DNA of 64,000 bases, taken from Stutzerimonas stutzeri (GTDB lineage: Bacteria; Pseudomonadota; Gammaproteobacteria; Pseudomonadales; Pseudomonadaceae). Made by a program: the position numbers and the translations under genes. How positions within the stretch are numbered: position 1 is the first letter of the stretch; the number at the start of each line of letters is the position of its first letter. The notes below the pieces were generated by a model. That model did not search any database. It was not told the origin of the DNA and saw only the letters and a program-made list of their open reading frames with translations. Below are positions 51,717 through 62,862 of this stretch, piece by piece. The stretch lies in contig DDKB01000017.1 of NCBI GenBank assembly GCA_002339675.1, positions 802,346 through 866,345 on the forward strand. The letters run 5' to 3'.

Positions 51717-52610
51717 ATGCGTGCCCTGGCTGAGTTCATCATGCGCGGCCGTATGCAAGCCATCGTGGTGATGGCAGGCTCTGCGGCATTGCCGATGTTG
51801 TTCTGGCTGTGTGCGGCTGCGGGAAGCCTGGTGTTGTTGCGTCGCGGACTGAACGACGCGCTGGGTGTGCTGGTATGGGCGGTTCTGCCTGCCATCGCCT
51901 GGTGGTTCTTCGGTGATCCGCGCACGCTGCTGGTGCTCCTGGGTGCCTTCTCGCTGGCGTGGTTGCTGCGTGAAAAGGCGTCCTGGACCCTGGTGATGCT
52001 GTGCAGTGTCGGGCTCGGGTTGTTGTATGCCTGGGCGCTGGGGATGGTTTTCGGTGAGCCGATCGCGGCACTCGCCGCGGAATTGCAGAAGGTGTTGCCC
52101 GAGATGCTGTCGGACGCCTACCAGCAACTCTCCGCGGAAGAGCAGGCGCGTTTGGGTTCGCTGCTGACACCGGTCTTGACCGGCCTGTTGGCGGCCTTGC
52201 TGCAGATCGCCACGCTGCTCAGTCTGATGCTGGGGCGTTACTGGCAGGCGCTGTTGTACAACCCGGGTGGCTTCGGGCTCGAGTTCCGGGCGCTGCGGTT
52301 TCCGCCGGCGCTGGCGATGATGCTGCTGGTCGGCATCCTCCTGGGGCCGAGTCTGAGCGTTCAGCTGGCGCTGTTGGCGCCGCTGTGCAGCGTGCCGCTG
52401 GTATTCGCCGGCATTGCGTTGCTGCATGGCCTGGTCAGGCAGGGGCGCATGGCGCGGTTCTGGCTGGTGGGGCTGTACGTGACGCTGGTGCTGTTCATGC
52501 AGTTGCTCTATCCGTTGCTGGCCGTGATGGCCGTTGTCGACAGTTTGTTTGATTTCCGCGGTCGTGCCGCTCGTGATGACGATGCAGGGCCTGCGGACGG
52601 TGAAGGTTAA
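51717..52610 (+). CDS. Multi-pass membrane protein between rpsR and rplI (PA4933-like)
   Basis: A 297-residue hydrophobic protein of unknown function with about eight predicted membrane helices, for example VVMAGSAALPMLFWLCAAAG and PPALAMMLLVGILLG. One longer soluble loop (LQKVLPEMLSDAYQQLSAEE) lies mid-protein. It resembles the DUF2232-type proteins found at this place in pseudomonads. It ends in an acidic tail (RDDDAGPADGEG). AAAGGA precedes the ATG. Its place inside a ribosomal-protein operon suggests expression tied to growth rate. Confidence 0.8.
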   Translation: MRALAEFIMRGRMQAIVVMAGSAALPMLFWLCAAAGSLVLLRRGLNDALGVLVWAVLPAIAWWFFGDPRTLLVLLGAFSLAWLLREKASWTLVMLCSVGLGLLYAWALGMVFGEPIAALAAELQKVLPEMLSDAYQQLSAEEQARLGSLLTPVLTGLLAALLQIATLLSLMLGRYWQALLYNPGGFGLEFRALRFPPALAMMLLVGILLGPSLSVQLALLAPLCSVPLVFAGIALLHGLVRQGRMARFWLVGLYVTLVLFMQLLYPLLAVMAVVDSLFDFRGRAARDDDAGPADGEG

Positions 52611-52631
52611 AAGTTAAGAGGTAAGACTCAA

Positions 52632-53078
52632 ATGGAAGTCATCCTGCTGGAAAAAGTCGCAAACCTGGGCAACCTGGGCGACAAGGTAAACGTCAAGTCT
52701 GGTTACGGCCGCAACTACCTGCTGCCGCAGCGCAAGGCTACCGCTGCAACGCCGGCGAACATCGCCGCGTTCGAAGCGCGTCGTGCCGACCTGGAAAAAG
52801 CTGCTGCCGAGCGCAAGGCCTCCGCCGAGACCCGCGCAGCCCAGCTTGCCGAACTGGAAGTCACCATCACCGCGACTGCGGGCGACGAGGGCAAGCTGTT
52901 CGGTTCCATCGGTACCCATGACATCGCCGACGCCCTGACCGCCTCCGGCGTTGAAGTGGCCAAGAGCGAGATCCGCCTGCCGAACGGAACCATCCGCCAG
53001 GTAGGTGAATACGACGTGGCTGTGCACCTGCACACCGACGTCGAAGCGACCGTGAAGCTGATCGTGGTTGCTGGCTGA
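52632..53078 (+). CDS. rplI: 50S ribosomal protein L9
   Basis: Large-subunit protein that binds domain V of 23S rRNA and limits frameshifting. It has 148 residues. The N-terminal domain is MEVILLEKVANLGNLGDKVN, followed by GYGRNYLLPQRKA, a long central helix and the C-terminal domain (KSEIRLPNGTIRQVGEYDVA). It is last in the rpsF operon and followed by a terminator. Confidence 0.98.
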   Translation: MEVILLEKVANLGNLGDKVNVKSGYGRNYLLPQRKATAATPANIAAFEARRADLEKAAAERKASAETRAAQLAELEVTITATAGDEGKLFGSIGTHDIADALTASGVEVAKSEIRLPNGTIRQVGEYDVAVHLHTDVEATVKLIVVAG

Positions 53079-53122
53079 GACCGGCCATCGTCTGGCACCC
53101 CTGGTGCCTGACGCGTAACATC

Positions 53123-53156
53123 GGGCACGTTTCCACTCCCGTGGAACGTGCCCTTT
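53123..53156 (+). terminator. Rho-independent terminator after rplI
   Basis: GGGCACGTTTCCAC pairs with GTGGAACGTGCCC (one bulged T) around TCCC and is followed by TTTGTCTTT. It ends the ribosomal operon about 30 bp before dnaB. Confidence 0.9.
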
Positions 53157-53187
53157 GTCTTTGTGACGTCAACGAATTCCGAGTGCC

Positions 53188-54582
53188 ATGAACGACATCA
53201 GCGTCCCGCAGCAATACGATCTGGAAACCGCCGCGCTCAAGGTGCCGCCCCATTCGATCGAAGCCGAGCAGGCAGTGCTGGGTGGTCTGATGCTCGACAA
53301 CAATGCGTGGGAGCGTGTGCTCGATCAGGTCTCCGATGGAGACTTCTATCGCCACGACCACCGCCTGATCTTCCGTGCCATCTTCGCGCTGGCCGAGCGC
53401 AACTCGCCGTTCGATGTGGTAACCCTGTCCGAGCAGCTGGACAAAGCGGGCCACCTGTCGCAGGTGGGCGGGCTGGCCTACCTCGGCGAGCTGGCCAAGA
53501 ACACCCCGTCGGTCGCCAACATCAAGGCGTACGCGCAGATCATTCGCGAGCGCGCCACGCTTCGCCAACTGATCGGCATCAGCAATGAAATCGCCGACAG
53601 CGCCTACGCGCCGCAGGGGCGTACCGGCGAGGAGATTCTCGACGAGGCCGAGCGGCTGATCTTCCAGATCGCCGAGGCGCGGCCCAAGACGGGTGGTCCG
53701 ATCGGCATCAATGACATCTTGGTCAAGGCCATCGACCGGATCGACACCCTGTTCAACGCGGGGGAGGCGATCACCGGACTGTCTACCGGCTTTACCGATC
53801 TCGACGAGGCGACCAGCGGCCTGCAGCCGGCGGACCTGATCATCGTGGCCGGCCGTCCGTCGATGGGCAAGACGACCTTCGCCATGAACCTCGTGGAGAA
53901 CGCCGTGCTGCGTTCGGACAAGGCCATCCTCGTCTACTCGCTGGAGATGCCGGCCGATTCCATCGTGATTCGTATGCTCGCCTCGCTCGGGCGAATCGAC
54001 CAGACCAAGGTCCGGACCGGCAAGCTCAGCGATGATGACTGGCCGCGCCTGACGTCGGCCGTCAATCTGCTCAACGACCGCAAGCTGTTTATCGATGACA
54101 CGGCCGGCATCTCGCCTTCGGAGATGCGCGCTCGCACCCGGCGCCTGGCGCGCGAGCATGGCGAGATCGGCATGATCATGGTCGACTACCTGCAGCTGAT
54201 GCAGATCCCGGGTTCGAGTGGCGACAACCGTACCAACGAGATCTCGGAAATTTCCCGCTCGCTCAAGGGCCTGGCGAAGGAATTCAACTGCCCGGTGATC
54301 GCCCTGTCGCAGCTCAACCGCTCTCTCGAACAGCGGCCGAACAAGCGCCCGGTCAACTCCGACTTGCGCGAATCCGGTGCGATCGAGCAGGACGCCGACA
54401 TCATCATGTTCGTCTACCGGGACGAGGTCTATCACCCGGAGACCGAATACAAGGGTGTGGCCGAGATCATCATCGGCAAGCAGCGGAACGGTCCGATCGG
54501 TACCACCCGCCTGGCATTCCTCGGCAAGTACTCCCGTTTCGAGAACCTCGCCCCGGGCAGCTACCAGTTCGACGACGAGTAA
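53188..54582 (+). CDS. dnaB: Replicative DNA helicase
   Basis: Hexameric 5'-3' helicase at the replication fork. It has 464 residues. The N-terminal primase-binding domain starts HSIEAEQAVLGGLMLDNNAW. Walker A is VAGRPSMGKTTFAMNLV and Walker B is IGMIMVDYLQLM. The end is YSRFENLAPGSYQFDDE. No intein interrupts the P-loop. Its position after rplI is the normal order. Confidence 0.98.
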   Translation: MNDISVPQQYDLETAALKVPPHSIEAEQAVLGGLMLDNNAWERVLDQVSDGDFYRHDHRLIFRAIFALAERNSPFDVVTLSEQLDKAGHLSQVGGLAYLGELAKNTPSVANIKAYAQIIRERATLRQLIGISNEIADSAYAPQGRTGEEILDEAERLIFQIAEARPKTGGPIGINDILVKAIDRIDTLFNAGEAITGLSTGFTDLDEATSGLQPADLIIVAGRPSMGKTTFAMNLVENAVLRSDKAILVYSLEMPADSIVIRMLASLGRIDQTKVRTGKLSDDDWPRLTSAVNLLNDRKLFIDDTAGISPSEMRARTRRLAREHGEIGMIMVDYLQLMQIPGSSGDNRTNEISEISRSLKGLAKEFNCPVIALSQLNRSLEQRPNKRPVNSDLRESGAIEQDADIIMFVYRDEVYHPETEYKGVAEIIIGKQRNGPIGTTRLAFLGKYSRFENLAPGSYQFDDE

Positions 54583-54679
54583 CCGCTGGCGGTGCCGGGC
54601 GGCCACCGGCAACCGCTTGCGACCGGGCCGGCCGGCACCGGACAATAGCGCTCCCTCCGCATTCTTCGAAGGACATTCC

Positions 54680-55756
54680 ATGCGTCCCCTGGTTGCCACG
54701 GTCGATCTCGCAGCGCTTCGCCACAACTATCAGCTTGCCAGGCAGTGTGCGCCCGGGCGCAAGGCGTTCGCCGTGGTCAAGGCCAACGCCTACGGGCATG
54801 GGGCGGTGGCGGCGGTGCAGGCACTGGCGGAGATCGCCGACGGCTTTGCGGTTGCCTCGCTGGAGGAGGCCGAGCAGGTTCGTGCGGCCCATCCGCATGC
54901 CCGCCTGCTGCTGCTCGAGGGGTGTTTCGAACCGCGCGAGTACCTGGCGGCCAGCGAGCTGGCGCTCGATGTTGCCGTTCAGGGCGAGGCGCAGGCGGAG
55001 GCGCTGCTTGCCGCCGCCATCGACCGGCCGGTTAACGTCTGGCTGAAGCTGGACTCGGGCATGCATCGGCTGGGCTTCTCGACACGGGCCCTGCGCCAGT
55101 GGCATGGGCGGCTGGCGGGGGCGGCCCAGGTGGCCGAGCTCAACCTGATGAGTCACTTCGCCTGCGCCGACGAGCGCGGTCACCCGCTCAACGAGGCGCA
55201 ACTGGAGCAGTTCGTCAGTCTGCTGGACCTGGACTTCGCCAACCGCTCGTTTGCCAACTCCGCGGCGGTGTTGACCCTGTCTGCGGCGCACATGGACTGG
55301 TTGCGGCCCGGGATCATGCTCTATGGCGCTTCGCCATTCGCCGAGCTCAGTGCCGAGACGCTGGGCCTACAGCCGGTAATGACCCTGGCCGGCGCTATCA
55401 TCGCGATCCGCGATATCGCGGCGGGCGAAAGCGTGGGCTACGGTGCCGGTTGGGTGGCGCAGCGGCCGTCGCGGATCGCCACGGTGAGCTGCGGCTACGC
55501 CGACGGCTATCCGCGTACGGCACCGCCCGGCACCTGCGTGGCCATTCGCGGCCAACGGTTGCCGCTGGCCGGGCGGGTGTCGATGGACATGCTCGCCGTG
55601 GACATCACCGACCTGCCCGAGGCGACGCTGGGGGATGAGGTCGAGCTATGGGGCGCACAGGTCTCGGTCGACGAGCTTGCCCGGGGCTGCGGCACCATCG
55701 GCTACGAGCTGCTGACCAAGGTGACCGGCCGGGTGCCCCGCCGCTATCTGGGCTAA
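54680..55756 (+). CDS. alr: Alanine racemase
   Basis: PLP enzyme that makes D-alanine for peptidoglycan. The 358-residue protein has the cofactor lysine Lys34 in FAVVKANAYGHG. The second-base tyrosine region is SVGYGAGWVAQRPSRIATVS, and later GRVSMDMLAVDITD. AAGGA lies seven bases before the ATG. The long open frame that begins inside dnaB is a shadow except for this part. Its neighbours suggest the biosynthetic Alr rather than catabolic DadX. Confidence 0.95.
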   Translation: MRPLVATVDLAALRHNYQLARQCAPGRKAFAVVKANAYGHGAVAAVQALAEIADGFAVASLEEAEQVRAAHPHARLLLLEGCFEPREYLAASELALDVAVQGEAQAEALLAAAIDRPVNVWLKLDSGMHRLGFSTRALRQWHGRLAGAAQVAELNLMSHFACADERGHPLNEAQLEQFVSLLDLDFANRSFANSAAVLTLSAAHMDWLRPGIMLYGASPFAELSAETLGLQPVMTLAGAIIAIRDIAAGESVGYGAGWVAQRPSRIATVSCGYADGYPRTAPPGTCVAIRGQRLPLAGRVSMDMLAVDITDLPEATLGDEVELWGAQVSVDELARGCGTIGYELLTKVTGRVPRRYLG

Positions 55757-55882
55757 GCGCCGTCCGGTCAGGCGCACAGGCGCCGGCGGATCAGGCGGCA
55801 GCGCGCGTCACGGAGGGGAGCGCTGTCGGCAGCGCAACCCACCCGGCGTTTGCGCTTATCGGTGGGCTGTTCATTCGCAAGT

Positions 55883-55918
55883 CCGAGCACGGTGCTCGGC
55901 TTTCCTGATCATTTTTTG
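55883..55918 (+). terminator. Hairpin with T-run after alr
   Basis: CCGAGCA pairs with TGCTCGG around CGG. A CTTTCC and then an ATTTTTTG tract follow about ten bases later. It is probably the alr terminator, though the gap between stem and T-run makes it weaker than usual. A TATATT just beyond may be the -10 box of the next gene. Confidence 0.5.
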
Positions 55919-55960
55919 TGCTATATTCCGCGCCCGTTTCTGTTGCCTCCGGTTCTCGCC

Positions 55961-58249
55961 ATGCCTGCCGCCAAACCTCTGTTCGACTACCCCAAGTTCT
56001 GGGCCGAGTGTTTCGGTCCGGCGCCGTTCCTGCCGATGAGCAGGGAGGAGATGGATCAGCTCGGCTGGGATTCGTGCGACATCATCGTCGTCACCGGAGA
56101 CGCCTACGTTGACCATCCGTCGTTTGGCATGGCGATCATCGGTCGCCTGCTGGAAGCGCAAGGATTTCGCGTCGGCATCATCAGCCAGCCCGACTGGCAG
56201 AGCAAAGACGACTTCATGAAGCTCGGCGAGCCGAACCTGTTCTTCGGCGTCGCCGCCGGCAACATGGACTCGATGATCAATCGCTACACCGCCGACCGCA
56301 AGATTCGCTCCGACGACGCTTATACTGCCGGCGGCCTGGCCGGCAAGCGGCCGGATCGCGCCAGCCTGGTCTACAGCCAGCGCTGCAAGGAAGCCTACAA
56401 GCACGTGCCGGTGGTGCTTGGCGGAATCGAGGCCTCGCTGCGCCGTATCGCCCATTACGACTACTGGTCGGACAAGGTGCGCCGCTCGATCCTGATGGAT
56501 GCCACAGCCGACATCCTGCTCTATGGCAACGCCGAGCGGGCCATCGTCGAGGTGGCGCAGCGCCTGGCCCGTGGCGAGCCGATCGAGGCCATCACCGATG
56601 TGCGCGGCACCGCGTTTATCCGCAAGGACACGCCCGAAGGCTGGTTCGAGATCGATTCCACGCGCATTGACCGGCCGGGCAAGATCGACAAGATCATCAA
56701 CCCCTACGTCAATACCCAGGACCTTTCTGCCTGCGCCATCGAGAAGGAAAAGGGCCCGCAGGATGACCCGAACGAGGCCAAGCCGGTCGAACTGCTGCCG
56801 CATCCGAAGCTGGAACGCGACCGTACCGTCATCCGCCTGCCGTCGTTCGAGAAGGTGCGCAACGATCCGGCACTCTATGCCCACGCCAACCGGGTGCTGC
56901 ACCTGGAAACCAATCCCGGCAACGCCCGTGCGCTGGTGCAGCGCCACGATGATCGCGAGCTGTGGCTCAACCCGCCGCCGATCCCGCTGACCACCGAGGA
57001 AATGGACTACGTGTTCGCCGCGCCCTACGCGCGCGTGCCGCACCCGGCGTACAGCGGGGCGAAGATTCCGGCCTACGAGATGATTCGCTTCTCGGTGAAC
57101 ATCATGCGCGGCTGCTTCGGTGGCTGCACCTTCTGCTCGATCACCGAGCATGAGGGGCGCATCATCCAGAGCCGGTCCCACGAGTCGATCCTGCACGAGA
57201 TCGAGGAAATGAAGAACGTGCCGGGCTTCACCGGCGTGGTCTCCGACCTCGGTGGGCCGACCGCCAACATGTACCGCCTGGCCTGCAAGAGCCACGACAT
57301 CGAGAAGCACTGCCGCAAGCCGTCCTGCGTGTTTCCGGGCATCTGCGAGAACCTCGATACCGACCACAGCTCGCTGATCGAGCTGTACCGCAAGGCGCGC
57401 GCGCTGCCCGGTGTGAAGAAGATCCTTATCGCATCCGGCCTGCGCTACGACCTCGCTGTCGAGTCGCCGGAGTACGTCAAGGAGCTGGTCACCCACCACG
57501 TCGGCGGCTACCTGAAGATCGCCCCGGAGCACACCGAGCGTGGTCCGCTGGACAAGATGATGAAGCCGGGCATCGGTACCTACGATCGCTTCAAGCGGAT
57601 GTTCGAGAAGTACTCGAAGGAGGCGGGCAAGGAGCAGTACCTGATTCCGTACTTCATCGCCGCGCATCCCGGCACCACCGACGAGGACATGATGAACCTC
57701 GCCCTGTGGCTCAAGGCCAACGGCTTCCGTGCCGACCAGGTGCAGGCCTTCTACCCATCGCCCATGGCCTCGGCGACGGCGATGTACCACACCGGCAAGA
57801 ACCCGCTGCGCAAGGTGACCTACAAGAGCGAGGGCGTCACCATCGTCAAGAGCGAGGAGCAGCGCCGGTTGCACAAGGCCTTCCTGCGCTATCACGATCC
57901 CAAGGGCTGGCCGTTGTTGCGCGAGGCGCTGATCCGCATGGGGCGCGCTGACCTGATTGGCAGCGGCAAGCACCAGCTGATCCCGGCGCACCAACCGGCC
58001 AGCGACGGCGCCTACCAGAGCGCCCGGCGCAAGAATTCCACCCCGGTCGGTAGCAAGAAGGCCGGGCAGGGCGGCAAGATTCTCACTCAGCACAACGGAC
58101 TGCCGCCACGCAGCCACGACGGCAATGCCTGGGACAAGCGCGAGCAGGCCAAGGCCGCCGCCGAAGCCCGCCGAAAAGCGGCCGCGGGTGGTGCCAAACC
58201 CTCCGGCAAGAGCCGCAAGCCGTCGCAGCGCCCCGCCGCCCCGCGCTAA
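55961..58249 (+). CDS. ygiQ: YgiQ-family radical SAM protein
   Basis: Radical SAM enzyme of 762 residues whose substrate is not established. An N-terminal domain typical of the family (ECFGPAPFLPMSREEMDQLG) leads to a radical SAM barrel. The three cluster cysteines are in RGCFGGCTFCSITEHEG, then KIAPEHTERGPLDKMMKPG. The C-terminal ~130 residues are Lys/Arg/Pro-rich, suggesting nucleic-acid contact. The start at 55961 is preceded by weak ribosome signals, but the N-terminus MPAAKPLFDYPKFWAECFG fits the family. The frame from 55850 is too long. Confidence 0.92.
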   Translation: MPAAKPLFDYPKFWAECFGPAPFLPMSREEMDQLGWDSCDIIVVTGDAYVDHPSFGMAIIGRLLEAQGFRVGIISQPDWQSKDDFMKLGEPNLFFGVAAGNMDSMINRYTADRKIRSDDAYTAGGLAGKRPDRASLVYSQRCKEAYKHVPVVLGGIEASLRRIAHYDYWSDKVRRSILMDATADILLYGNAERAIVEVAQRLARGEPIEAITDVRGTAFIRKDTPEGWFEIDSTRIDRPGKIDKIINPYVNTQDLSACAIEKEKGPQDDPNEAKPVELLPHPKLERDRTVIRLPSFEKVRNDPALYAHANRVLHLETNPGNARALVQRHDDRELWLNPPPIPLTTEEMDYVFAAPYARVPHPAYSGAKIPAYEMIRFSVNIMRGCFGGCTFCSITEHEGRIIQSRSHESILHEIEEMKNVPGFTGVVSDLGGPTANMYRLACKSHDIEKHCRKPSCVFPGICENLDTDHSSLIELYRKARALPGVKKILIASGLRYDLAVESPEYVKELVTHHVGGYLKIAPEHTERGPLDKMMKPGIGTYDRFKRMFEKYSKEAGKEQYLIPYFIAAHPGTTDEDMMNLALWLKANGFRADQVQAFYPSPMASATAMYHTGKNPLRKVTYKSEGVTIVKSEEQRRLHKAFLRYHDPKGWPLLREALIRMGRADLIGSGKHQLIPAHQPASDGAYQSARRKNSTPVGSKKAGQGGKILTQHNGLPPRSHDGNAWDKREQAKAAAEARRKAAAGGAKPSGKSRKPSQRPAAPR

Positions 58250-58606
58250 AGGTCCGGCGTTGGCGGTTGCCTGGTGCGGCAGCTGCCAGCGGGTCGGCAT
58301 GCCCTGCCTGGGCAACCAGGGTCGCCCTGTTCAGCTCGCCGGCCGCATGCAGGTCGGTAGCAGTGAGTCCCTGCGTCGAGGACGGTCGGCGCCGCCTTGT
58401 GCAGCAGGGCGGGGCCAGCGCTCAGCTAGCCGAGGATATTCCGGGACAGCGCGCTTTCACCTCGTAGCGCCGCGCCAGCGATCGCTCCGACGGGTCCCCA
58501 ACGCGCACCGGCGAACACGAGCAACTGCGGGTTGAGTGCCGTGCCTGCAGGCGCATCCCGGCCGCCGGTCGTTGAGGCGGTCAGCAACTATGGCTAGTGA
58601 AGTCGT
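58250..58606. other. 357-bp convergent intergenic region without a supported gene
   Basis: This gap between convergent ygiQ and the diguanylate cyclase gene shows no strong terminator and no RNA motif. On the minus strand a short TTG-started frame of about 52 codons, ending near 58431, contains LNPQLLVFAGARWGPVGAIA. This looks protein-like but matches no family I recognise. It may be the tail of a lost gene or chance. Confidence 0.5.
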
Positions 58607-60214
58607 CTATGAGGGTCGTTGCGCCTCGGTGCGGTTGCGGCCGCCGCGCTTGGCGCGGTAGAGCGCCTCGTCCGCATCATGGGTCAGCGACTTGATGTCC
58701 GCGGTCGGGGTGAGCCCGGCAATGCCGCAGCTGAAGGTGCAGCTCAGGTCGGCCGGATGCGCAGGAAAACGGATTTCGGCGAAGCGCTGGCGAATTTCGT
58801 CGAGCACCGCCACGGCGTCGTCGAGCCCGGTATCGGGCAGCACCACGGCGAACTCCTCACCGCCGTAACGGCCAATATGGTCGGTCTTGCGCAGCCGTTG
58901 TTTGAGAAACAACGCGAGGCTTTTGATAACCCGGTCGCCCATGGGGTGGCCGTAGGTGTCGTTGACCTGCTTGAAATGGTCGATGTCGATCATCGCGAAG
59001 CACAGCGGCTGGCCGTCCCGGCGTGCGCGTGAAGCCGCATCCTCGAGCAGTTGCAGGCTGTGCGTGTGGTTGTACAGGCCGGTCAGGCTGTCACGCACGA
59101 TGCGGGCCTTGAGGTGCCGCGCTCGCTCGGCCCGCGTGCGGACGGTGGCGATGAGATGGCTGGGCTTGATCGGTTTGGTGAGGAAGTCGTCGCCGCCTTC
59201 GTTCATCGCGTCGAGCTGCTTGTCCAGGTCGTCCTCGGCGGACAGGTAGATGATCGGGACGCTGACGTAGCGCTCGTGCTGGCGAATGACCTTGGCCAAT
59301 TCGGTGCCCATGCAATCGGGCATGTACATGTCGAGGATGATCAGGTCCGGCTGGAACTCGGCCAGGCAGGCGATTGCCTGAATCGGCTCGTTGAGCGTCT
59401 GGGTAATGATCCCGGCGTTGTTTAGGACGCGTTCGGTGTGCGTCGCCTGGGCGCGCGAATCGTCAATGATCAGCACCCTGAAAGGTTCGTAATGGGCGGT
59501 ACGGGTGAAGATCTCGATCTTCTCCAGCAGGCTCGAGGCATCGAGGGTGCCGGTGAAGAAGTCGAGCCCGCCGGCCCGCACAGCTGCCAGGCGCATTGGC
59601 GTATCGGTCTCGTGATGGCTGAAGAAGATCACCGGCAGCATGTCTTCCAGCCCTTGCTGAACCTGCTCGGCCAGCCGCAGGCCCTGGCCTGCGCCATTGA
59701 AGTCGACGTCCATCACCAGTGCCGCCGGATGCCGCTCGTGCATCGCGGCGCGGAAGTCCCGTTCGCTGGTGAAGGCGCGGGCGACCATGCTGAAGAACTC
59801 GAGCTGGCGCACCACGTGCTGGGCACGCTCGTGATCCTCCAGGGCGATATAGACCGGCTTGCTCAGCGGCGGCACGTAGCCGGACTGGCCGCGCGGGTCG
59901 GCGTGGCGCAATCCGGTGCGGGCGAGACGATAGACCAGCTGGCTGAGCGTGGCGATGGTGGCGCTCGTCAGTCGCCCCCGGTTGTCTTGGATGTCACCCA
60001 GGCAATCCTCGATGCCCAGCGCGAGATTACGGTGCTCGACCTGCCCGAAGCGTTCGGCAAAGCGGCGCAGGCGCTGGTTGGCGTCGGCCAGCGTGGCGCG
60101 GCAGTTGTCGTTCCATTCGCTGCGCTGCAGTTGCTGCCAGACTTCAAGGACTTCCCGGGCCTGGTGGATCACCCGTTGCGCGAAGTGTTGTTTGAGTTCT
60201 TCCTGGTCCGACAT
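58607..60214 (-). CDS. Dual-receiver diguanylate cyclase (GcbA-like)
   Basis: Makes the second messenger c-di-GMP. The 535-residue protein has an N-terminal helical HPt-like region (about 1-110, lacking the usual phospho-His), two receiver domains and a GGDEF domain. The first receiver (about 125-245) has lost the conserved Lys (FFTGTLD instead of TKP). The second (about 255-375) is complete, with LIIDDSR, LIILDMYMPDC and DFLTKPIKP. The active GGEEF follows RKTD, an intact inhibitory I-site at minus five. The start at 60214 has AGGGA upstream. The layout matches the P. fluorescens GcbA type, which affects attachment and swimming. No partner kinase lies adjacent. Confidence 0.9.
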   Translation of the reverse strand: MSDQEELKQHFAQRVIHQAREVLEVWQQLQRSEWNDNCRATLADANQRLRRFAERFGQVEHRNLALGIEDCLGDIQDNRGRLTSATIATLSQLVYRLARTGLRHADPRGQSGYVPPLSKPVYIALEDHERAQHVVRQLEFFSMVARAFTSERDFRAAMHERHPAALVMDVDFNGAGQGLRLAEQVQQGLEDMLPVIFFSHHETDTPMRLAAVRAGGLDFFTGTLDASSLLEKIEIFTRTAHYEPFRVLIIDDSRAQATHTERVLNNAGIITQTLNEPIQAIACLAEFQPDLIILDMYMPDCMGTELAKVIRQHERYVSVPIIYLSAEDDLDKQLDAMNEGGDDFLTKPIKPSHLIATVRTRAERARHLKARIVRDSLTGLYNHTHSLQLLEDAASRARRDGQPLCFAMIDIDHFKQVNDTYGHPMGDRVIKSLALFLKQRLRKTDHIGRYGGEEFAVVLPDTGLDDAVAVLDEIRQRFAEIRFPAHPADLSCTFSCGIAGLTPTADIKSLTHDADEALYRAKRGGRNRTEAQRPS

Positions 60215-60427
60215 CTGGGTTTCCCTGGCCGGTTGCGGCGTTCTGTCCGGCGGCCATATTGATGGCTCAATGCTACCACTGTCGTGTGGTATCGCGCGTG
60301 CCTGCGCAGGCGCTCTGGTTCTCATTATGAGCGTGCTGTGAACCAGCTGCGTTATAGTGGTTCACATGCCACGACGCGCCCGACTGGACGCGCGCATCGA
60401 TCAATTCGTACAGAAGGACAAACGCCC

Positions 60428-61489
60428 ATGTTGGATTGGAAGAACCCCTTTGGCCGCCTCGGCTCCTCGGCCACTACCGCCAGGGCGGACGGCGCGGGGC
60501 GACATCCGTTGCTCCTGGCCCGGGGTGTAGTGATCGGCGTTTATCTCCTGGCCGCGCTGCTGGTCGGCTGGTACTGGAGCTCGGAGCCGGATCGTTTTCC
60601 CGTCCAGCAGCACGTGCGTGAAGCGGCTGACGCGGCGCAGCGGCAGATCGTCAATGGCTACACCACTGTCGAGACCCTGCGGGAGGTGGCCAGCACCCTG
60701 CTGGACAAGCCGGGCGGCTACCTGACCAACGATATCGCCCCGCCCGGTTTGTGGTTGGACAACATGCCGAGCTGGGAATATGGCGTGCTGGTCCAGGTGC
60801 GTGACCTCAGCCGTGCGCTGCGCAAGGACTTTGCCCGCTCCCAGTCGCAGTCTACCGAAGATCCTGACCTGTCGAAGGCCGAGCCGCTGTTCAACTTCGA
60901 CAACCGCAGCTGGGCGCTGCCGGCCAGCGAGTCGGAATACCGCAACGGCATTCGCTACCTCGATCGCTACCTGGCACGTCTGAGCGATCCTGCACCGAAC
61001 GCCAAGTTCTATTCGCGCGCGGACAACCTGAACAACTGGCTCGGCGATGTGGGCACGCGTCTCGGTTCGCTGTCGCAGCGACTGTCGGCGAGCGTAGGTC
61101 GGGTGCGGCTGGACGCAAAAGGGGCGGTGCAGACCGAGACGCAGGGCGACGGCCTCGGGCCGGCGCTCGAGGAGGAGCGGGTCGAGACGCGCTGGATGCA
61201 GATCGACAACGTGTTCTACGAGGCACGTGGGCAGGCCTGGGCGCTGTCGCACCTGTTGCGCGCGATCGAGGTGGATTTCGCCGACGTGCTGGCGAAAAAG
61301 AACGCCGCGGTCGGCGTCCGGCAGATCATTCGCGAGCTGGAGGCGGCGCAGGAGCCGCTGTGGAGCCCGATGGTGCTCAATGGCAGCGGCTACGGAGTAC
61401 TGGCCAACCATTCGTTGGTCATGGCGAACTACATCTCGCGCGCCAATGCGGCGATCATCGACCTGCGCAACCTGTTGTCGCAGGGGTGA
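60428..61489 (+). CDS. DUF2333 family membrane-anchored protein
   Basis: A 353-residue protein with one N-terminal membrane helix (LLLARGVVIGVYLLAALLVG) and a large periplasmic part. The segments GYTTVETLREVASTLLDKPG, PPGLWLDNMPSWEYGVLVQV and LLRAIEVDFADVLAKKNA are typical of the DUF2333 family of pseudomonads, whose role is unknown. AGAAGGA lies before the ATG at 60428. It is convergent with pilR and divergent from the diguanylate cyclase. Confidence 0.85.
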   Translation: MLDWKNPFGRLGSSATTARADGAGRHPLLLARGVVIGVYLLAALLVGWYWSSEPDRFPVQQHVREAADAAQRQIVNGYTTVETLREVASTLLDKPGGYLTNDIAPPGLWLDNMPSWEYGVLVQVRDLSRALRKDFARSQSQSTEDPDLSKAEPLFNFDNRSWALPASESEYRNGIRYLDRYLARLSDPAPNAKFYSRADNLNNWLGDVGTRLGSLSQRLSASVGRVRLDAKGAVQTETQGDGLGPALEEERVETRWMQIDNVFYEARGQAWALSHLLRAIEVDFADVLAKKNAAVGVRQIIRELEAAQEPLWSPMVLNGSGYGVLANHSLVMANYISRANAAIIDLRNLLSQG

Positions 61490-61521
61490 GCGCGAAGCGG
61501 CGAGCGTGCTCGCCGCTTCGA

Positions 61522-62862
<1,341 letters not shown>

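Noticed and set aside
53188..54582. Intein in dnaB
   Set aside because: The helicase reads through at normal length with uninterrupted Walker A and B motifs.
55871..58315. 814-codon frame opposite ygiQ
   Set aside because: Long antisense frame caused by codon bias. The radical SAM motifs on the plus strand are decisive.
58267..58467. 66-codon frame downstream of ygiQ
   Set aside because: Ala/Ser/Arg-rich with no ribosome site, so coding is not supported.
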